Assembly (NCBI RefSeq): GCF_000472865.1
Contig: NZ_AXAP01000025.1
Location: 1-36,085, forward strand
Length of the DNA stretch: 36,085 bases
Direction: 5' to 3'
Source of the DNA: Bradyrhizobium elkanii WSM2783
Lineage (GTDB): Bacteria; Pseudomonadota; Alphaproteobacteria; Rhizobiales; Xanthobacteraceae
Part shown: positions 1 to 7,591 of the stretch, piece by piece
Numbering within the stretch: the first letter of the stretch is position 1
Layout of the letters: the number at the start of each line of letters is the position of its first letter
Notes under the pieces: generated by a model
Seen by the model: only the letters and a program-made list of their open reading frames with translations
Told to the model about the DNA's origin: nothing
The model's database searches: none
Program-made: the position numbers and the translations under genes

Positions 1-699
1 GACTTGCCGCCTGAACCGGACATTCGGCAAGTCGGGAGTCCTGCCGCCAGGCCAGCAACGTCAAGCGAACGGGTGGCACGAACGGCGGAGCTCGTTCAGT
101 CCGCTGCGACGGATGCAAACGTATCGTGTGACATTCTGCAGGCCGAAAACCAGTCCCTCTCGCTCCGCGAACGAATGATCCATTGCACCCAGGTGCACGA
201 CGTCCTGGTGATCGATGCGCGCGGACCACTTGATGCGCCTCGCAAAGAACTGGTCGAGGCCGCCCTGTTTGCGAGCGGTCGTCCAATTGTCTTCGTGCCA
301 CCAAACACTCCTGTAGTCGCAAAAGACCGGATTGTCGTTGCATGGGACGGAACACGCTCGGCGGTTCGTGCAGTGCGCGATGGGTTGCCCCTTCTCGCTC
401 AGGCGCGTGAGGTGCTCGTCGTATCGGTCATTGACGACAAGCTGTTTCCGACACCTCATTCCGGACACGCACTCTGCCGCTATCTGGCGCGGTGGCAGGT
501 TGATGCCAAATTCAGCACGATCCAGCGTGAGACTCTGAACATTGGCGCGACCCTTCTGGCCCATGCGCAGCAAGCAGGCGCGGACCTGCTTGTGATGGGC
601 GCGTTCGCGCATGGATTCGAGCGCGAGCTGATGCTCGGCAGCGCAACGCGAGACATCTTCAACGCGAGGATCGAAATTCCCGTACTGTTGTCGCACTAG
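1..699 (+). CDS. Universal stress protein (UspA family), 5' end outside the window
   Basis: The reading frame is open to the left edge, so the true start probably lies upstream. The TTG at position 4 is only the first possible start. The visible part, about 231 residues, ends with the UspA nucleotide-binding signature: VMGAFAHG, then GSATRDIF, matching the family pattern G-x2-G-x9-G-S/T. A strand-like segment DRIVVAWDGTRSA begins the C-terminal Usp domain near residue 107. The N-terminal part (CTQVHDVLVIDARG) looks like the end of a first Usp domain, so this is probably a tandem two-domain protein of about 270-280 residues. Such proteins are cytoplasmic and stress-linked; the ligand (ATP or none) cannot be told. 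A hairpin repeat begins at the stop codon. Confidence 0.85.
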   Translation, partial: DLPPEPDIRQVGSPAARPATSSERVARTAELVQSAATDANVSCDILQAENQSLSLRERMIHCTQVHDVLVIDARGPLDAPRKELVEAALFASGRPIVFVPPNTPVVAKDRIVVAWDGTRSAVRAVRDGLPLLAQAREVLVVSVIDDKLFPTPHSGHALCRYLARWQVDAKFSTIQRETLNIGATLLAHAQQAGADLLVMGAFAHGFERELMLGSATRDIFNARIEIPVLLSH

Positions 700-800
700 A
701 GCATGATCCGGAAAAGTGTGGAGCGGTTTTCCGAAAAGATCATGCTCAAACAATAACCTGAAGCGCGATGATGATTCATCCTCATCGCATCGCGCTTTAG
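698..800. repeat. Palindromic intergenic repeat, 'GAGCATGATC' family, copy 1
   Basis: Two hairpins follow the stress-protein gene. The first has perfect 10-bp arms at 699-708 and 738-747, with an inner CGGAAAA/TTTTCCG pairing. The second has perfect 10-bp arms at 761-770 and 788-797. Related copies lie at 25788-25834, 26808-26883 and 29589-29662. I recall this element as very common between genes in Bradyrhizobium and Rhodopseudomonas. Because it abuts the stop codon it may also act as a transcription terminator or mRNA 3' stabiliser. The rest of the gap, 801-1027, shows no further gene. Confidence 0.8.
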
Positions 801-1043
801 AGCGTTTTCGAGCGACGTGAATGCCGGTTCGCGTGAAGGAAACGCATCGAAATCCAAGTCTGCGAAATCCAAGTCTTTCATCGAAAGGTTGCGTCTGAAG
901 CTTCATCGCCTTGTTGCGCTGCAGCGGGCCGATCGACAGCTCTTGAGGGGAACTTCGCAGCTCAAACCGAAACTTCTGCTCGCGCTTTTAGCAACCACCG
1001 AACGAGCAACACGTTTCGGTAGTCTCAAGGAAGGAGATCATCC

Positions 1044-1532
1044 ATGAGACTGAAAATTGCTGCTGTTGCCTTCGCCGCGCTTGGTGGTGTTGCTCTCACC
1101 TCGACGGCGGCTTCCGCAATGCCAAATCGGATCACAAAGGCGAACGAGATCGTCTTGCAAACGTCAAGGATCCAGCACGCGCGCTGGACCAGCGGCCCGC
1201 GCCACAGCGCCCGGCACTCGGGTCCGCGATGGCGTGCCGCCCACGCTTGGAGTCCGCGCCGCGTGTCGCGTCCGGGATGGCGCAGCGCCAACGCTTGGGC
1301 TCCGCGCCGGGCGTGGGGGCCGGGATGGCGCGGCGCCTATGCCTGGAGCCCACGACCGGCGTGGTCTGCGGGCCCGGCGTGGGGCGCGAGCCCAGGATGG
1401 GGATGGGGCGCGGGCCCAGGATGGGGATGGGGCGCGAGCCCGGGGTGGGGATGGGGCGCGCGCCCAGGATGGGGCGTGAGCGTGGGATTTGGCCCGAGCG
1501 TAGGGGTGGGCTGGAACAGCGGGTGGTGGTGA
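1044..1532 (+). CDS. Small secreted Gly/Trp/Pro-rich repeat protein
   Basis: The ATG at 1044 follows a strong Shine-Dalgarno (AAGGAAGGAG, 1028-1037). The first 25 or so residues form a clear Sec signal peptide: basic start, hydrophobic core, then TAASA-M. The mature chain has two repeat types. Residues about 55-108 carry three units of the form PGWRxAxAWxPRxxx. After these come GASPGWGW-type octapeptides encoded by four 24-bp DNA units at 1381-1476. It ends WNSGWW. The mature protein is basic, aromatic and without an enzymatic motif. Short secreted proteins of this style are frequent in Bradyrhizobium and usually annotated hypothetical. An envelope or matrix role is only a guess. The low-complexity DNA keeps several other frames open, but only this one has both a ribosome-binding site and a signal peptide. 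Confidence 0.8.
   Translation: MRLKIAAVAFAALGGVALTSTAASAMPNRITKANEIVLQTSRIQHARWTSGPRHSARHSGPRWRAAHAWSPRRVSRPGWRSANAWAPRRAWGPGWRGAYAWSPRPAWSAGPAWGASPGWGWGAGPGWGWGASPGWGWGARPGWGVSVGFGPSVGVGWNSGWW
1381..1476 (+). repeat. Four 24-bp tandem repeats inside the Gly/Trp-rich gene
   Basis: Units start at 1381, 1405, 1429 and 1453. Each begins GGGGCGCG and ends near GGTGGGGAT or GATGGGGAT. Each encodes one GA-x-PGWGW octapeptide. Being in frame, unit number could vary between strains without breaking the gene. Confidence 0.85.
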
Positions 1533-2080
1533 TCCGGCGGCTGACAACTAACAGCCGGATTTTCGCTGACGCTTTCACGGATCAGGTGGAGGGCGCCGCC
1601 TCTCCAACGAGGTGGCCACTTCCGTCTGGTTTCTCCCTGCCGGTGCCGCGCCCGCATCAAGCGCGTTAGGCGCATAGCGAAGCATCCCGTTGCTGGCGCG
1701 ACCCGTTGGGCCAAGATCAATGCCAAGATCAATATGGGCGTGCAAGGCTGGCCTGCTTACGCCAGCGTGGACCGCACGACCAACACCCGAAGGCTTCGTC
1801 AAAGCTAATCAAAGCGGCTGGTCGCACCAACAGCGAGCAGGGTTGTTCGTGGTTCTGCCTCGGAGCCGATCGTCAAAGCGAAAGTCCACGACCGGCTTCG
1901 CCTCGCGCTGAATCCCGAGCGGCTGTATTTCTTCGACCGCGTGTCGCAAGCGGCGATCTGAGGCTTTCGTAGTCTGCTCGGGATGGCGAGCTGGCGGGCG
2001 CGGTCTTGACTCTGCTTCCGACGCCTGCAATGTTGCGGTGCACACAATAAATCTCCTGTGATTGGTATAGGTGTGCACCG
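1533..2080. other. Gap with decayed sequence; no intact gene
   Basis: No frame here has both a plausible start and a recognisable family. The only identifiable coding remnant is the sugar-ABC ATPase tail at 1809-1961, listed separately. Around 1640-1810 one frame runs open without any family I recognise. The stretch before 2081 probably holds the promoter of the esterase gene. Confidence 0.5.
1809..1961 (+). pseudogene. C-terminal remnant of a UgpC/MalK-like ABC transporter ATPase
   Basis: One plus-strand frame following a TAA at 1806-1808 reads to a TGA at 1959-1961. Its last 24 or so residues contain VHDRLRLALNPERLYFFDRV followed by SQAAI and stop. This fits the end of the TOBE/OB domain of carbohydrate-importer ATPases, where the pattern G-x-V-x-L-x-h-x-P-x-R-L-h-x-F-D-x-x-T/S-x-x-A-I closes the protein. 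No start codon, Walker motifs or transporter partners remain. I read it as the stub of a deleted gene. The match is by pattern only and short, so confidence is moderate. Confidence 0.5.
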
Positions 2081-3364
2081 ATGCGCGAGGAGTTTCGCAG
2101 TAAATTCGAAGGTCTTCTTGCGGCGGCCCGAAAGAACGCGGCGTCCATTCGCGGGGCGCCCGCCCGTCGCCGGACACGGCTGCGAGAACTGACCGGGTTT
2201 GGAGCAAATCCCGGCAATCTCCGTATGTTTGCCTACGCGCCTGAGGACCTTCCGCCCAATCGGCCCGTGGTCATCGCGCTACATGGCTGCACCCAAACCG
2301 CCGCCGAGTATGACCACGGTACCGGCTGGTCATCGCTCGCCGATAGGCTCGGCTTCGCGGTCGTCTATCCGCAGCAGCAGCCCACCAACAATCCGAAGAA
2401 TTGTTTCTCGTGGTTCTTGCCGGGCGACATCGCGCGCGGTCATGGCGAGGCGCTTTCGATCAGGGAAATGATCGAGCATGCCCTGACGAGATTTGCGGGC
2501 GATCGGGGCAAAGTATTCGTGACCGGCCTCTCTGCCGGTGGCGCTATGGCTTCCGTTATGCTCGCGACCTATCCAGAGGTTATTGCCGGCGGCGCCATCA
2601 TCGCCGGGTTGCCCTATGGCTGCGCCAGCAACGTTCAACAAGCATTTGAGGCCATGTTTACCGAGCACGGACATGCCACGCAGGTGCTTGGCGATCGCGT
2701 GCGGGCAGCATCCAGACATTCCGGGCCGTGGCCGAAGATCTCGGTATGGCATGGCTCCCGCGATCCGATCGTGAAGCCGTCCAACGGTGAAGACATTATT
2801 CGGCAATGGACCAGCGTGCATGGGCTTTCGGACAGCCCCTCGCATCAAGAATTCTTCGAGAGCCACAATCGGCGCGTATGGAGCGACGCAAATGGTGAGC
2901 CACTGATCGAGGCGTTTTCCATCCGCGGCATGGGCCACGGTGTGCCGATCGCGACGAAGATGGAAGAGAGTTGCAGCTTTGCCGGTGCATTTTTCCTGGA
3001 TGTGGGAATTTCCTCTACGCATCACATCTCTCGCTTCTGGGGTTTGCATGAATCTCCGGTTGAAATGCCCCGTGCCGCGCCGACGTCAGCCACCATTCAG
3101 ATGCCAACTGATGACCACGCCCTGCTCATTGCTGCAGCAGCTGCCGAGGGCACGCACGGTTCAGGCGGCGCCTCAACTGCTGATGATCGAGCCCAGCAGA
3201 TGCGTCCGCCGCTCGACCCCAACACCATCATCGCGGCGGCCTTTGAAGCCGCAGGTCTCCCGGTTCCGGAGTTTCCCATCCCGCTGCCCGGCACGCCGCC
3301 GCGCGTTGCACCTGGCCCGATCATCACGGCGGCCCTGAAGGCCGCCGGACTGGTGCCGCGTTAA
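2081..3364 (+). CDS. PHB-depolymerase-family esterase
   Basis: This 427-residue protein has an alpha/beta-hydrolase core of the PHB depolymerase (esterase, type 1) family. The segment VVIALHGCTQ (64-73) is the oxyanion loop. GLSAGGAM (149-156) holds the nucleophile Ser151 in the lipase box. HGSRDPIVKP contributes the likely acid Asp, and GMGHGVPI the catalytic His. The family hydrolyses short-chain polyhydroxyalkanoates or small esters. No signal peptide is visible, since the N-terminus is basic and amphipathic, so a cytoplasmic location or another export route is possible. A Pro/Ala-rich C-terminal tail of about 90 residues follows the catalytic domain and contains a motif repeated twice: PxTIIAAAFEAAGLPVP and then GPIITAALKAAGLVP. 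That repeat is unusual and may be a binding or granule-association segment. Confidence 0.85.
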   Translation: MREEFRSKFEGLLAAARKNAASIRGAPARRRTRLRELTGFGANPGNLRMFAYAPEDLPPNRPVVIALHGCTQTAAEYDHGTGWSSLADRLGFAVVYPQQQPTNNPKNCFSWFLPGDIARGHGEALSIREMIEHALTRFAGDRGKVFVTGLSAGGAMASVMLATYPEVIAGGAIIAGLPYGCASNVQQAFEAMFTEHGHATQVLGDRVRAASRHSGPWPKISVWHGSRDPIVKPSNGEDIIRQWTSVHGLSDSPSHQEFFESHNRRVWSDANGEPLIEAFSIRGMGHGVPIATKMEESCSFAGAFFLDVGISSTHHISRFWGLHESPVEMPRAAPTSATIQMPTDDHALLIAAAAAEGTHGSGGASTADDRAQQMRPPLDPNTIIAAAFEAAGLPVPEFPIPLPGTPPRVAPGPIITAALKAAGLVPR

Positions 3365-3557
3365 TCCGACGTCGGCGCTCGCTCTTGTCGTGGATTGACC
3401 GGTCGGGCGTGGTCGCCAATTGGCCCTGAGCGGAATAACGTTTGAATCCGTCATCATATCGGCTGTCCGGGGCAGACCGGATATTGTGGTCGCGCTCGTG
3501 AACTGCAGCTCTGGATCCAGGCGCCGCAAGTGTTTGTGTATTCGGCGACCGAAAGCG
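3365..3557. other. Spacer after the esterase gene; nothing identifiable
   Basis: No coding frame with a recognisable family, RNA gene or strong hairpin is seen between the esterase stop and the small minus-strand frame that ends at 3558. Confidence 0.5.
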
Positions 3558-3770
3558 TCAGTTGGCGACAACTCCTGGCGGCTGTTTGTGGCGCCATTGT
3601 TTCTTGAGCCATCCCTCGGCGATGTCATGCGAGCCCTCGGCACGCTCCTCCTCGAACGGGCTGGGGTTCGCCGGTAAGGCCTCTTCAACTGTCTGCTTCA
3701 GGCGGTTGGTAAACGGCCCAGGCTTGAGGCCGTTCCTGAAAACCAATTCTCCAGCGTGTAAGAACCTCAT
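3558..3770 (-). CDS. Small hypothetical protein, possibly truncated
   Basis: This 70-residue minus-strand frame contains NPSPFEEERAEGSHDIAEGW followed by a basic end. It resembles short rhizobial hypothetical proteins with an NP-F-E-x-ERAEGS pattern, recalled from memory. The ATG at 3770 has no clear ribosome-binding site. The gene runs divergently from the flavoprotein gene that starts at 3794, only 23 bp away. It may be real or the tail of a longer decayed gene. No membrane segment or signal peptide is present. Confidence 0.4.
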   Translation of the reverse strand: MRFLHAGELVFRNGLKPGPFTNRLKQTVEEALPANPSPFEEERAEGSHDIAEGWLKKQWRHKQPPGVVAN

Positions 3771-3793
3771 CGGTGCGAACGGGTTAATCGCAG

Positions 3794-4687
3794 ATGCCTG
3801 AAGATGTTGAGGTCTTGGTTATCGGTGCTGGGCCAGCGGGTTTCGTGTCCGCGATCTACCTTGCGCGATTCGAGCGAAAGGTTCTGGTTGTCGATTCCGG
3901 TGAGTCTCGGGCGGCACTGATTCCGAAAAGCCACAATTTTCCGGGATTCGCACGCGGAATTTCCGGTGCCGAATTGCTTGCGCGCATGAGAGAGCAGGTG
4001 GCCGCGCTCGGTGTTCGGCTGATCGACGGCAAGATCGAGGCACTTGCGCGAGCCGGCAGCGGCTTTACTGCCACGGTCGGTCGCACGAATATCCTGGTGT
4101 CGAAAGTCGTTCTCGCGACCGGTATCGTCGATCGACAGCCTCCGATGAAGGATTGGGCCAGCGCGGTAGAGGAAGGTCTGCTGCGCTATTGTCCGATATG
4201 CGACGCGTTCGAGGCGCGCGGGAAAAGGATAGGGGTGATCGGCCCGCTTGCGCATGCAGCGAGCAAGGCGCTTTTCCTTCGTACTTTCACCGCTGATGTT
4301 GTCCTCGTTCCGACCGATGACGCGCGTGAGGACGGGCTGGCGATGAAGCTGAAGGAGGCAACAATTGCCACCACTGCGCCACTCGCTCAGCTCAAAAAAG
4401 TCGATGGTCGATTAGCGGCTCGGCTGATCGATGGCACCTCAGTCGGGTTCGATGTTATCTATCCTGCGATGGGCAGTGAGGTCCGATCCGCCCTGTCACT
4501 TGCGGTGGGCGCGGATCATACGGCGGAAGGGTTTCTGATCGTGGATCAAAAACAGCAGAGCACGGTCCAGGGACTGTACGGAATTGGTGACGTCGTCAGT
4601 GACCTGCACCAGATATCGGTCGCATTGGGTCATGCTGCGGTAGCGGCATGCCACATCCACAATACACTGCCACCGAACTACGTGTAG
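3794..4687 (+). CDS. Thioredoxin-reductase-like FAD oxidoreductase
   Basis: This 297-residue protein has the two-domain layout of low-molecular-weight thioredoxin reductases. The FAD-binding GAGPAG is at 11-16, and the ATG motif (VLATGIVDR) at about 108-114. The redox pair is CPIC at Cys133/Cys136. The C-terminal FAD motif is GIGDVVSDLHQISVALGHAA. It is slightly short for the family, which is usually about 310-320. The NADPH-binding site is odd: the expected G-x-G-x-x-A/G with serine appears as VIGPLAHAASKA, so the second glycine is replaced by leucine. The later HRR-type NADPH phosphate motif is also absent (LVPTDDARED). It may use another electron donor or be a divergent family member. No thioredoxin gene lies beside it. 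Confidence 0.8.
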   Translation: MPEDVEVLVIGAGPAGFVSAIYLARFERKVLVVDSGESRAALIPKSHNFPGFARGISGAELLARMREQVAALGVRLIDGKIEALARAGSGFTATVGRTNILVSKVVLATGIVDRQPPMKDWASAVEEGLLRYCPICDAFEARGKRIGVIGPLAHAASKALFLRTFTADVVLVPTDDAREDGLAMKLKEATIATTAPLAQLKKVDGRLAARLIDGTSVGFDVIYPAMGSEVRSALSLAVGADHTAEGFLIVDQKQQSTVQGLYGIGDVVSDLHQISVALGHAAVAACHIHNTLPPNYV

Positions 4688-5035
4688 TCGCCACCGCCTA
4701 GAAACGCTGCCGGATCGTGATGGCTGTCTCGGCCGTCATCCATTGACCCGCCGAGCACGGCTACGCCGAGCCTGAGCGGCAAGGGGACTCCTAAGAGCGG
4801 GCCAGCGATTTTTCCTCGGTCCAGTTTCGGCGACCGATCGCGCAGGTAAAAGAACTGCCCGTCGAACAAACAGTAGGACGAAGATGCGAACGCGAGCGAG
4901 CAGAAGAAGGCGCCTCCATTGGAAAGGACACGTGAAAAGCTCTGGCCTGGGTAGGATAACCGGTTGCTGGTAAGAAACTATTTTAGGGTTCCCGACTTTG
5001 CTTTGCGAAGATCGTCTGATTCGCAGAGGTCGACT
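4688..5035. other. Gap with no supported gene
   Basis: A minus-strand frame of about 63 residues at 4678-4869 extends further upstream without a convincing start and matches no family I know. The plus strand leads into the membrane-protein gene. No clear hairpin or repeat was found. Confidence 0.45.
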
Positions 5036-5554
5036 GTGAACAGAATCCTTAGGCCGGTTACTTACGTCTTCGCCGCCGTGTATTTCCTGGTGGATGCGGC
5101 GTTTTTGGCGCTTGCCAAGCCGATCTCAAACTGGATCGCTGACCACGTTCCGTTGAGACGACTACGAGCTTGGATCAGATCGTTACCGCCTTACCCATCG
5201 CTCGCACTCTTTTCAGTTCCTGTGATTCTTCTGGAACCTGTTAAGCCTCTCGCCGCATATCTAGCCGCGACGGGGCAGTTTCTGAGCAGCGCTTTAACAT
5301 TGATCACGGGCGAGCTGTTAAAGCTCGTGCTGGTAGAGCGTCTATTCAGACTCACCCGAGACAAATTAATGAAGATCCCTGCATTTGCTTGGGTCTATGC
5401 CAGGTTCCAGCATGCGAAAGCTTGGTTAGAAGCCACGGAGGCTTGGCGTACCATACGGTCGTTGAGCAGGGCGGCCCGCAACTACGCTGCACGTGTCAAA
5501 GCAACGATATGGTGCCACTTCGCCACTGTGGGGGGCGATAGAAATCGGGGCTAA
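5036..5554 (+). CDS. Hypothetical membrane protein
   Basis: I chose GTG 5036 because AGAGGT (5025-5030) sits 5 bp before it. The ATG-less extension back to 4964 has no such site. The protein is then 172 residues. Hydrophobic stretches are near residues 7-27 (PVTYVFAAVYFLVDAAFLAL), 53-75 (LALFSVPVILLEPVKPLAAY) and about 80-100 (a helix containing LTLITGELLKLVLVE). The C-terminal 60 residues are basic and amphipathic. No catalytic motif is visible and I do not recognise a named family. GC content is lower than in the flanking genes, which may indicate transfer. Confidence 0.65.
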   Translation: MNRILRPVTYVFAAVYFLVDAAFLALAKPISNWIADHVPLRRLRAWIRSLPPYPSLALFSVPVILLEPVKPLAAYLAATGQFLSSALTLITGELLKLVLVERLFRLTRDKLMKIPAFAWVYARFQHAKAWLEATEAWRTIRSLSRAARNYAARVKATIWCHFATVGGDRNRG

Positions 5555-5841
5555 ATCCCTGGGCTACAGGTCCACAACTTGTCCGCCCAATCCGCGATTG
5601 TGGACCGGAGCTCGCGCGAACCCCGAGCTAGGCTTCCCGCCAATAACTGCCCCGATTGTAAATTTCGCGATGCAGCGAGGCTGCACCGCACTCACGCCGC
5701 CATACTAAGGACAAACAGCGGTTCGTCATGTCCGTGGTTGCGTATGGTTCCCTCCCCGGGCACCACTTCCCGGGCAAAGCAAGACGCTGCCGCACCTCCA
5801 GCCTTTGGCGGCGGCTTGGCGGTTGTCACGCTGGCCACGCC

Positions 5842-6264
5842 TCAGTGATGAGCCGAGACGCTCCTGACGCATTCGGACAGGAGATTGTCGCCAGACGTGG
5901 AATGGCTGACATCGCCGAGACTGAGGATGCCGACCATCCGCTTGCCCTTGTTGATCACCGGCAGCCTGCGGACCTGCAGCTTCTCCATGTGATGCATCGC
6001 CTTTGCGAGGTCATCGTCCTCGCGGCAGCAATGGATGCCTTCGGTCATGACATCGCGCGCCGTCGCGCGACGCGCATCGAAGTCGTTGCTCGCAAGCCCT
6101 TTGCAGACGATATCGCGGTCGGTCACCATCCCGATCAGCCGATCGTCCTCTCCGATCGGAATGCAGCCGATGTCATGCCCCCGCATCAATTTCGCGAGTT
6201 CGGTGACGGGGGTGTCGGGGCTGACCCAGTCGACGCCCTTGTGCATCACGTCTTTGACTTTCAT
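5842..6264 (-). CDS. CBS-domain protein
   Basis: Translation from ATG 6264 gives 140 residues, starting MKVKDVMHKG. GGAGGT lies 5 bp upstream and fixes this start; the frame stays open further upstream without a comparable site. It is almost entirely a pair of CBS motifs (Bateman module): KDVM near residue 4 with the G-x-V/I-T-D-R-D-I signature (GMVTDRDIV), then ARDVMTEG with VGILSLGDVS. Such stand-alone modules bind adenine nucleotides and act as energy sensors or regulatory partners in the cytoplasm. It lies 52 bp downstream of the YbaK-like gene on the same strand, probably co-transcribed. Confidence 0.88.
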   Translation of the reverse strand: MKVKDVMHKGVDWVSPDTPVTELAKLMRGHDIGCIPIGEDDRLIGMVTDRDIVCKGLASNDFDARRATARDVMTEGIHCCREDDDLAKAMHHMEKLQVRRLPVINKGKRMVGILSLGDVSHSTSGDNLLSECVRSVSAHH

Positions 6265-6316
6265 GGCGGACCTCCATTGCTGGATTTCAGGTGCACTTGA
6301 TGCGCGCGACCAATCC

Positions 6317-6787
6317 TCAGTCGTGCGCGCTAAAGCGCCCATGCGGTGCGTTCGCCGTCAGGCGCGCAAACTGCTCATGCGTGAGATGAAGCAGGGTCTC
6401 GTGATCGCCGGCTTCCATATAGATTTCCGGCTGCGTCTCGATGCTATCGTCGACGATAATATCGAGCCCATAGCACTTGCCAATGGCCGGAACGGCGCCG
6501 AGTGCGCAGTCGCGGAACAGTCGATTGATTTCGGCTTCATTCGCCATATCGACATGATCACCGAGTGTCGCCCGCAGCTCCGACAGGCGGAGGTGGTGCG
6601 ATGCCGGCACGACGGCGAGGATATATTCGCCGTCGCGTCGCAGCACGATGCCTTTGGCAAGACGGTCGCCCGAGATATGGCATGCTTCGGCCGTGCGAGT
6701 GGACGACATGCTCGGCTCGTGCTGGATCTCCTCGTATTGGATGTTTTCAGCGGCGAGGTATTTTTGCAGTGTGGGAGCGATGGACAT
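6317..6787 (-). CDS. YbaK/EbsC-family aminoacyl-tRNA deacylase
   Basis: The ATG at 6787 has GGAGGT 6 bp upstream, giving 156 residues beginning MSIAPTLQKYL. The family hydrolyses mischarged aminoacyl-tRNA in trans. Visible family features are HEPSMSSTRTAEA near residue 23, LAKGIVLRRDGEYILAVVPA with the conserved Lys in AKGI, and the late GAVPAIGKCYGLDIIVDD segment, which corresponds to the G-x-x-x-P-h-G motif. Specificity (Cys-tRNAPro, Ala-tRNAPro or another) cannot be read from the sequence. It is the first gene of a likely two-gene unit with the CBS protein. Confidence 0.85.
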   Translation of the reverse strand: MSIAPTLQKYLAAENIQYEEIQHEPSMSSTRTAEACHISGDRLAKGIVLRRDGEYILAVVPASHHLRLSELRATLGDHVDMANEAEINRLFRDCALGAVPAIGKCYGLDIIVDDSIETQPEIYMEAGDHETLLHLTHEQFARLTANAPHGRFSAHD

Positions 6788-7141
6788 GACGTGACCTCCG
6801 GTGCGGGTAGGCAAACCATCCGCCGTAAGGTCTTCCGAGCCTCGCCTTACGATGGGCGGCTGCGTCATTATAAGGCGAGCATATTCCTTCCATCCGCCGG
6901 CTGCAATTCTTCGTCGGTGACCGGGGGGCGATGCAACGCCTCCACTTTTGGCGTTGGTGTGCTTTCCGTCTTGGTGTGCAACAGGCGATCCTCGCAGCGT
7001 AGGGAACACCGATAAGGCTGGGCCGTGGCGCGGATCAGCTAACCTAGCCCACGACTTGTTGCTGCCCATGCATCGTTATTCCAGGGCGCGCCAACGGGTC
7101 CGTGTAAGGCACGGCCCGGTGACAGGTTCCGCGCGAGACCC

Positions 7142-7386
7142 GAATCCATCAATCCGCGTGCGCAAGCGGCGCAATGGATTCCGGGCTCGATGCTGACGCA
7201 TCGCCCCGGAATGACTGAGGGACGCAATGCGCAGTCCTCTCCTCCGCCGTCATGCCCGCGAGGCGGGCATCCAGTAACCGGCGGCCCCTCTACTTAAACG
7301 CAGCCGGCTCTGGAATGCTGGATCGTCCGCCGGAGCCTGTCATCGGGCGGCGCTTTGCGCCGACCCGGTGGCGGACGATGACAGCG
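7142..7386. repeat. Mosaic of REP-like inverted repeats
   Basis: Three palindromic pieces follow each other. GAATCCAT (7142-7149) pairs with ATGGATTC (7174-7181) and continues into a CCGGGC...CCCCGGAATGAC arm. ATGCCCGC (7252-7259) pairs with GCGGGCAT (7263-7270). A third block at about 7318-7386 has arms ATCGTCCGCC and GGCGGACGAT. I recall all three types as abundant dispersed repeats in Bradyrhizobiaceae. Confidence 0.7.
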
Positions 7387-7421
7387 GAGAGGCTGTTTGG
7401 CATCTGAATCAGAACTCTCCT

Positions 7422-7520
7422 CCCGTCGTCCCGGGCTTCGCGCCGTCGAATTCGTAGAACACCCGCTGGGTCGCGATCGCCGCGTTCGGTGCACGAGCGT
7501 GGCGCGCCACGTCGTCGGAG
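7422..7520 (-). pseudogene. Hydrolase-like coding fragment
   Basis: On the minus strand a frame reads SDDVARHARAPNAAIATQRV and on through FYEFDGAKPG to a stop near 7420. Positions 7446-7478 match 12445-12477, inside the secreted serine hydrolase gene (IATQPVFYEFE), at 32 of 33 bases. No start, nucleophile elbow or complete domain is present. It may be a fragment of a paralogue, or a dispersed repeat that carries this sequence. Confidence 0.4.
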
Positions 7521-7591
7521 AACGGGTTGAGCTCCCGGCGCCGCGACCGAACAGTTGAAGTTCTCGCCAGTCGGTGCCGATGCGTCGATAT

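Larger units (their letters stand above)
6788..7591. other. Long repeat-rich intergenic region
   Basis: About 800 bp without an intact gene. It contains a piece at 7036-7057 resembling the repeat near 9840 and 11830, a mosaic of inverted repeats at 7142-7386, and a hydrolase-like fragment at 7422-7520, all listed separately. It probably accumulated repeats between the YbaK-CBS unit and the end of the LysR gene. Confidence 0.6.

Noticed and set aside
1164..1547. Antisense and alternate frames in the Gly/Trp-rich gene
   Set aside because: Low-complexity GC-rich repeats keep all frames open; only the 1044 frame has a signal peptide and ribosome-binding site.
3173..3688. Minus-strand frame covering the end of the esterase gene
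   Set aside because: Overlaps a well-supported gene and shows no family or initiation signal.
4678..4869. Minus-strand frame beyond the flavoprotein gene, with a longer open extension upstream
   Set aside because: No good start, no recognisable family and overlap with the flavoprotein stop. Possibly a remnant, but not supportable.
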